This document shows positions 61,134 to 64,000 of a DNA stretch of 64,000 nt, in pieces. This DNA comes from a bacterium 1XD42-1. GTDB taxonomy: Bacteria; Bacillota; Clostridia; Oscillospirales; Ruminococcaceae. The notes beneath the pieces were generated by a model. It had not been told where the DNA came from and searched no databases. It saw only the letters and a list, made by a program, of their open reading frames with translations. The stretch covers positions 1 through 64,000 of the forward strand of contig RAZJ01000005.1 in the NCBI GenBank assembly GCA_003612625.1, read 5' to 3'. The stretch's first letter is position 1; each line of letters begins with the position of its first letter. The translations under genes were made by a program, and so were the position numbers.

Positions 61134-62900
61134 TTAAAAGTAAAAATGCAAATAAGGTTTTTCTTCTGCAAAAGCTAACAAATCGATCCGACGGGAAACT
61201 TCCGGATTATCAAATAAGCTGACTTCCATATTTAGCGCTAGATAATGGGTTCCAGCTAAGTCAATTTGATAGGTTTTGCCAGGTTCCCAGTTTTTCTGTT
61301 GGTTTTCCTGTTCAAAAAGATGGACACTCATTCCCACATCTTCCATTGCAGTCCGTCCGAAAATTGAAATGTTCCAATTTTCGGGATATAAATAATTTTT
61401 AGGAATTGTAAAAGATATTTTCTCATTTTCATAGGAAATGCTTTCAGTCAAAGTGTTTAAAAGATTGAAAGCTTCCTCCACAGAGGGGTCATTTTTGGAA
61501 AGCCGGAACATCCAGCGAATATTGGAATTTTCATCAAGGCCATTTTCAGCAGAACAGTAGCCATAAGTCAAATAAAAACTGCCGTCTTTCTGCTGGAGGA
61601 GATAATAAAATTGAGGAATTGTATCAGCGGCATGGATAACCAGCCAGGCTTTATGATTGTTACGGCGGAAATTTTCCGCTGAAAAGCCTTCATGGAAACC
61701 GACTGGCCCGTTGTTTTCAAAATAACGGTCAAAATTTTCTTTGGTCAGTTGGGTTTCAGCCGCAGGCCCGCAGAGGTTCCATTGGTCGGATGCGATTTCT
61801 TCCGGAGATAATGGGGGGATGGCGGTTTGATACAGGAGGTTATCGGCTGTCAAATGGTATTGGGGGGCATCCTCTAAAGAGGAAAAGGAATAACTATACT
61901 GCGGTGCGCCATAAACAATTTCGGTTACGGAATAAGAAGCATCAAAAGGACTGGATAAACCTTTTCCCACAGGGTTGGTTAAAAAACAGGCTGCCGAAAG
62001 GATACAAATTGCTGCCGCAAAAAGGGTTCCCCGCAAAGCAGGCTTTTGATACTGCAAAACAGACCGGACCCGTGTTTTAATGCTGGTTTCTCCAAAAGCC
62101 AGAGGGCAGGCTGGAAGCTTGCAGCGGGGCAGGCTGAAAGAAAGCAAAGCTTCGGAATAGGCCCGTTTTTCGTCCATATCCATTTGGAAGATAGCCTGTT
62201 CATCACAGGCCAATTCAATATCCTGGCAAAAAAGATGATAGGCAATCCAGACCAAAGGATTGAACCAATGGACAGCCAGCAGGCAGAATCCCAACAGTTT
62301 CCATAGATGGTCATAACGCTTCAGGTGGGCATATTCATGGGCAGCTACATAATTTATGGTGTTTTCCGGGATGTTGGAGGGAAGATAAATTTTAGGCTTG
62401 AAGATGCCGAAAAGGAAAGGGGTTTCCACAGAGTCACAGAGCCATAAGTTATCCTTGAAAGGGATGGATGGGCTGGTAAGCTTTTTTAAACGCAGATAGC
62501 CCAGGGCGGCATAGAGAAAAATGACAGCCATGCCGGAAATCCACAAAAGGGAAGCGATAAAGGCCCAGACTTGCAAAGGGTTTACGCTGGCCCCTAATTG
62601 CGGAGTAAAAGAGTGGGATAACAAAGGGTTTACAGCATGGTTGAGGGCAGGAATACCGCTGTGGACGGTGGGATTTTGGGAATATAAAATAGCAGGGCTG
62701 ACGGTTTCGGCGCTGGGGATCAGACTAAAAGCGCTTTTGAAAGAAAAAGGGCAGCTCAAACGGATTGCAACAAAGGCCCACAGCAGGCAGCGGAAAGATT
62801 TCAAGCCTTTTCCCATCATCATACGCAGCAAGAGAACAGCAAGGATAAGCCAGCCTGCACAAATACTCATATTGAGGATTTTTAGAAAAACAGCTTCCAT
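61134..62900 (-). CDS. BlaR1/MecR1-type M56 membrane metallopeptidase
   Basis: This 588-residue protein has four membrane helices in the first 325 residues, the zinc motif HEYAH (188-192) and a downstream ELACDEQAIF acting as third ligand. The extracellular C-terminal region (about 325-588) does not show penicillin-binding motifs, so its signal is unknown and may not be a beta-lactam. It lies three bases after a BlaI-type repressor gene, which it would cleave on activation. The repeat copy B follows its stop. Confidence 0.88.
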   Translation of the reverse strand: MEAVFLKILNMSICAGWLILAVLLLRMMMGKGLKSFRCLLWAFVAIRLSCPFSFKSAFSLIPSAETVSPAILYSQNPTVHSGIPALNHAVNPLLSHSFTPQLGASVNPLQVWAFIASLLWISGMAVIFLYAALGYLRLKKLTSPSIPFKDNLWLCDSVETPFLFGIFKPKIYLPSNIPENTINYVAAHEYAHLKRYDHLWKLLGFCLLAVHWFNPLVWIAYHLFCQDIELACDEQAIFQMDMDEKRAYSEALLSFSLPRCKLPACPLAFGETSIKTRVRSVLQYQKPALRGTLFAAAICILSAACFLTNPVGKGLSSPFDASYSVTEIVYGAPQYSYSFSSLEDAPQYHLTADNLLYQTAIPPLSPEEIASDQWNLCGPAAETQLTKENFDRYFENNGPVGFHEGFSAENFRRNNHKAWLVIHAADTIPQFYYLLQQKDGSFYLTYGYCSAENGLDENSNIRWMFRLSKNDPSVEEAFNLLNTLTESISYENEKISFTIPKNYLYPENWNISIFGRTAMEDVGMSVHLFEQENQQKNWEPGKTYQIDLAGTHYLALNMEVSLFDNPEVSRRIDLLAFAEEKPYLHFYF

Positions 62901-62903
62901 GAT

Positions 62904-63266
62904 TTATTCCTTTCCGGCAGAATCAATTAACCTGCGGATTTCAGCAGTTTCTTTTGCTGTCAATGTTTTCCGCTTGGTAAAAGCGGCAATAAAGGCAGGT
63001 AAAGACCCCTGGAAACCATCCTTTACAATTTCTTCGCCCTGTATGGCGTAAAATTCCTGCTTTGACAGGGAAGAAGTCACCATGCCATTTTGATTTTGGA
63101 AAAGCCCCCGTTCACACAGCTTCCGGAGCACTGTATAAACAGTAGATTTTTTCCAGGAAAGCTCCTGTGCGCATAATTTTACCAATTCTCCGGAAGAAAT
63201 TGGTTCACTTTTCCAGATAATTTCAGCAAAACGGGATTCCACAACCCCTAATTTTATTTCAGGCAT
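62904..63266 (-). CDS. BlaI/MecI/CopY-family repressor
   Basis: This is a 120-residue winged-helix protein: SRFAEIIWKSEPISSGELVK, then LSWKKSTVYTVLRKLCERGL, followed by a C-terminal dimerisation helix. It is paired with the M56 sensor in the usual order, and a matching palindrome overlaps its own promoter (63305-63345). Confidence 0.92.
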   Translation of the reverse strand: MPEIKLGVVESRFAEIIWKSEPISSGELVKLCAQELSWKKSTVYTVLRKLCERGLFQNQNGMVTSSLSKQEFYAIQGEEIVKDGFQGSLPAFIAAFTKRKTLTAKETAEIRRLIDSAGKE

Positions 63267-63304
63267 AGGATAATAAAAGCCTCCTTTTCTTGGTTTATTT
63301 TCAA

Positions 63305-63345
63305 TAGACTGAATTAAGTCTATTATAAATAGACCGATTTGTCAA
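63305..63345 (-). promoter_or_regulatory. Operator and promoter of the BlaI-M56 operon
   Basis: TAGACT-GAATTA-AGTCTA (63305-63322) is an inverted repeat, and a second half-matching site TAGAC-N6-GTC follows at 63330-63343. On the minus strand TTGACA (63345-63340) with TAGACT 17 bases on as -10 would place both sites over the promoter, fitting autoregulation. Confidence 0.65.
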
Positions 63346-63526
63346 GGCTTTTGCAAGGGGATTTTTGTTGGATTTTGTCGAGTTTTCATATATCCTGCGA
63401 AAATACAAAAAAATTTCAAAAAGGAATTGCTATTGTCCTATATTACATCTTATTTATCAAAAAATAGTATCTTATTTGTGGATTTTGACTACTTATTAAA
63501 AAAATATTTCAAATTTGGAAAAGATC

Positions 63527-63555
63527 TTGACATACATCTTAAGACAAGATAAAAT
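63527..63555 (+). promoter_or_regulatory. Promoter of the DUF5058 gene
   Basis: TTGACA (63527-63532), 17-base spacer, TAAAAT (63550-63555). The transcript would carry a leader of about 220 bases to the ATG at 63781. I could not match this leader to a known riboswitch. The remaining part of the gap (63346-63526) is AT-rich and empty. Confidence 0.72.
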
Positions 63556-63780
63556 AAAAGCAATAACAATATTTTAAAAATACCGGCAATAACTGGATAG
63601 GGACAAGTGTGCCAGCAGTACCTATGATTTGTTGTTGCATGAAACGTGCCTGGCTCCTGCTTTTGAACGGCATCTTTGTGTAAAACAGGTTCTTGTGTTT
63701 TTTAAGTATGGTTATAGACACAGATATGAAGTCAGGATAACGCCAATTATGTTAAGTTGTGCAAAGGGGGAAAACAAATT

Positions 63781-64000
63781 ATGACCACTGTCGAACAGGT
63801 CCAACAGGTTTCCAATTCTCCAATCTTGTGGTTGCTTTGCGGTGTTACGGTTGTCGTTTCAGCGATACAGGCATTGCTGTACATCAAACAAAGCATCAAA
63901 GTGACAAAAGAGGCGAATATTGATCCTAAAATTCCGAAAGAAGCATTCCGTGTCGGCTTGATTTCTGCCATCGGCCCCGCATTAGGTGTATTTATTGTTA
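63781..64000 (+). CDS. DUF5058 membrane protein, N-terminal part (cut by window edge)
   Basis: The first 73 codons encode a membrane helix (SPILWLLCGVTVVVSAIQAL, about residues 13-32), a basic cytoplasmic loop (YIKQSIKVTKEANIDPKI) and the start of a second helix with AFRVGLISAIGPALGVFIV. These match the beginning of the DUF5058 family, multi-pass proteins of unknown transport function. AAAGGGGG is about 11 bases before the ATG. The rest is outside the window. Confidence 0.8.
   Translation, partial: MTTVEQVQQVSNSPILWLLCGVTVVVSAIQALLYIKQSIKVTKEANIDPKIPKEAFRVGLISAIGPALGVFIV

Noticed and set aside
63539-63721. 60-codon minus-strand ORF in the leader of the DUF5058 gene
   Set aside because: It is antisense to a promoter-driven leader, has no clear ribosome site and no recognisable composition.

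Overview
The window looks like the chromosome of an anaerobic, endospore-forming, low-to-mid GC member of the Clostridia (Bacillota). The evidence is spore genes (spoVT, ypeB, a SpoIIM-like and a SpoIID-like protein), Firmicutes-style AAGGAGG ribosome binding sites with frequent TTG/GTG starts, sigma-A promoters, an L10 leader, and a selenocysteine-containing Stickland-type amine reductase. I do not assign a genus. No rRNA, prophage, transposase or CRISPR array was seen.

Layout. 1-7 kb: the 5' end of spoVT, then a branched-chain amino acid operon (ilvB-ilvN-ilvC-DUF815 ATPase-ilvD) behind a leader-peptide attenuator that no gene caller would report. 7-19 kb: cell-surface and housekeeping genes, with two SGNH hydrolases, a DUF4358 lipoprotein, SpoIIM-like, phosphoesterase, MetY, a D,D-carboxypeptidase, a DUF4349 lipoprotein, a DUF819 permease, a frameshifted GNAT acetyltransferase and a degenerate LCP protein. 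19-22.9 kb: an aconitase-family hydratase, two small membrane proteins, a probable type I toxin with an antisense RNA promoter, and tRNA-Asp and tRNA-Gly. 22.9-28.2 kb: a selenoprotein glycine/sarcosine/betaine reductase component B, its proprotein partner, a BCCT betaine-type transporter and a TetR regulator. Together they suggest import and reductive cleavage of betaine.

28.2-36.3 kb: a PP2C phosphatase, a class B sortase, a 1213-residue protein joining a degenerate CinA, a membrane helix, a second class B sortase and a SpoIID domain, then thiI and a cysteine desulfurase (tRNA thiolation pair). 36.4-46.9 kb: ypeB, then the conserved block glmU-prs-pth-mfd, interrupted between prs and pth by a BrnT/BrnA-like toxin-antitoxin pair and an unknown membrane protein. 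It ends with a secreted zincin.

46.9-64 kb: a structured repeat present twice (46.9 and 61.0 kb); a glycosyltransferase, FliS-like protein and flagellin; a Zur-like regulator, zinc-binding lipoprotein and CobO; an XRE regulator with twin operators and a DUF6809 gene; glycogen debranching enzyme; rplJL with its L10 leader but without rplKA or rpoBC beside it; a serine acetyltransferase-like protein; a CsbB/YfhO-type surface glycosylation pair; a hemolysin III homologue; a BlaR1/BlaI-type pair with its operator; and the 5' end of a DUF5058 gene behind a long leader.

The strongest candidates for something undescribed are the CinA-sortase-SpoIID fusion, the ilv attenuator, the type I toxin-antitoxin locus and the covarying multi-hairpin repeat found just after two stop codons. 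All functional names rest on recognition of family motifs in the sequence; no database search was run.
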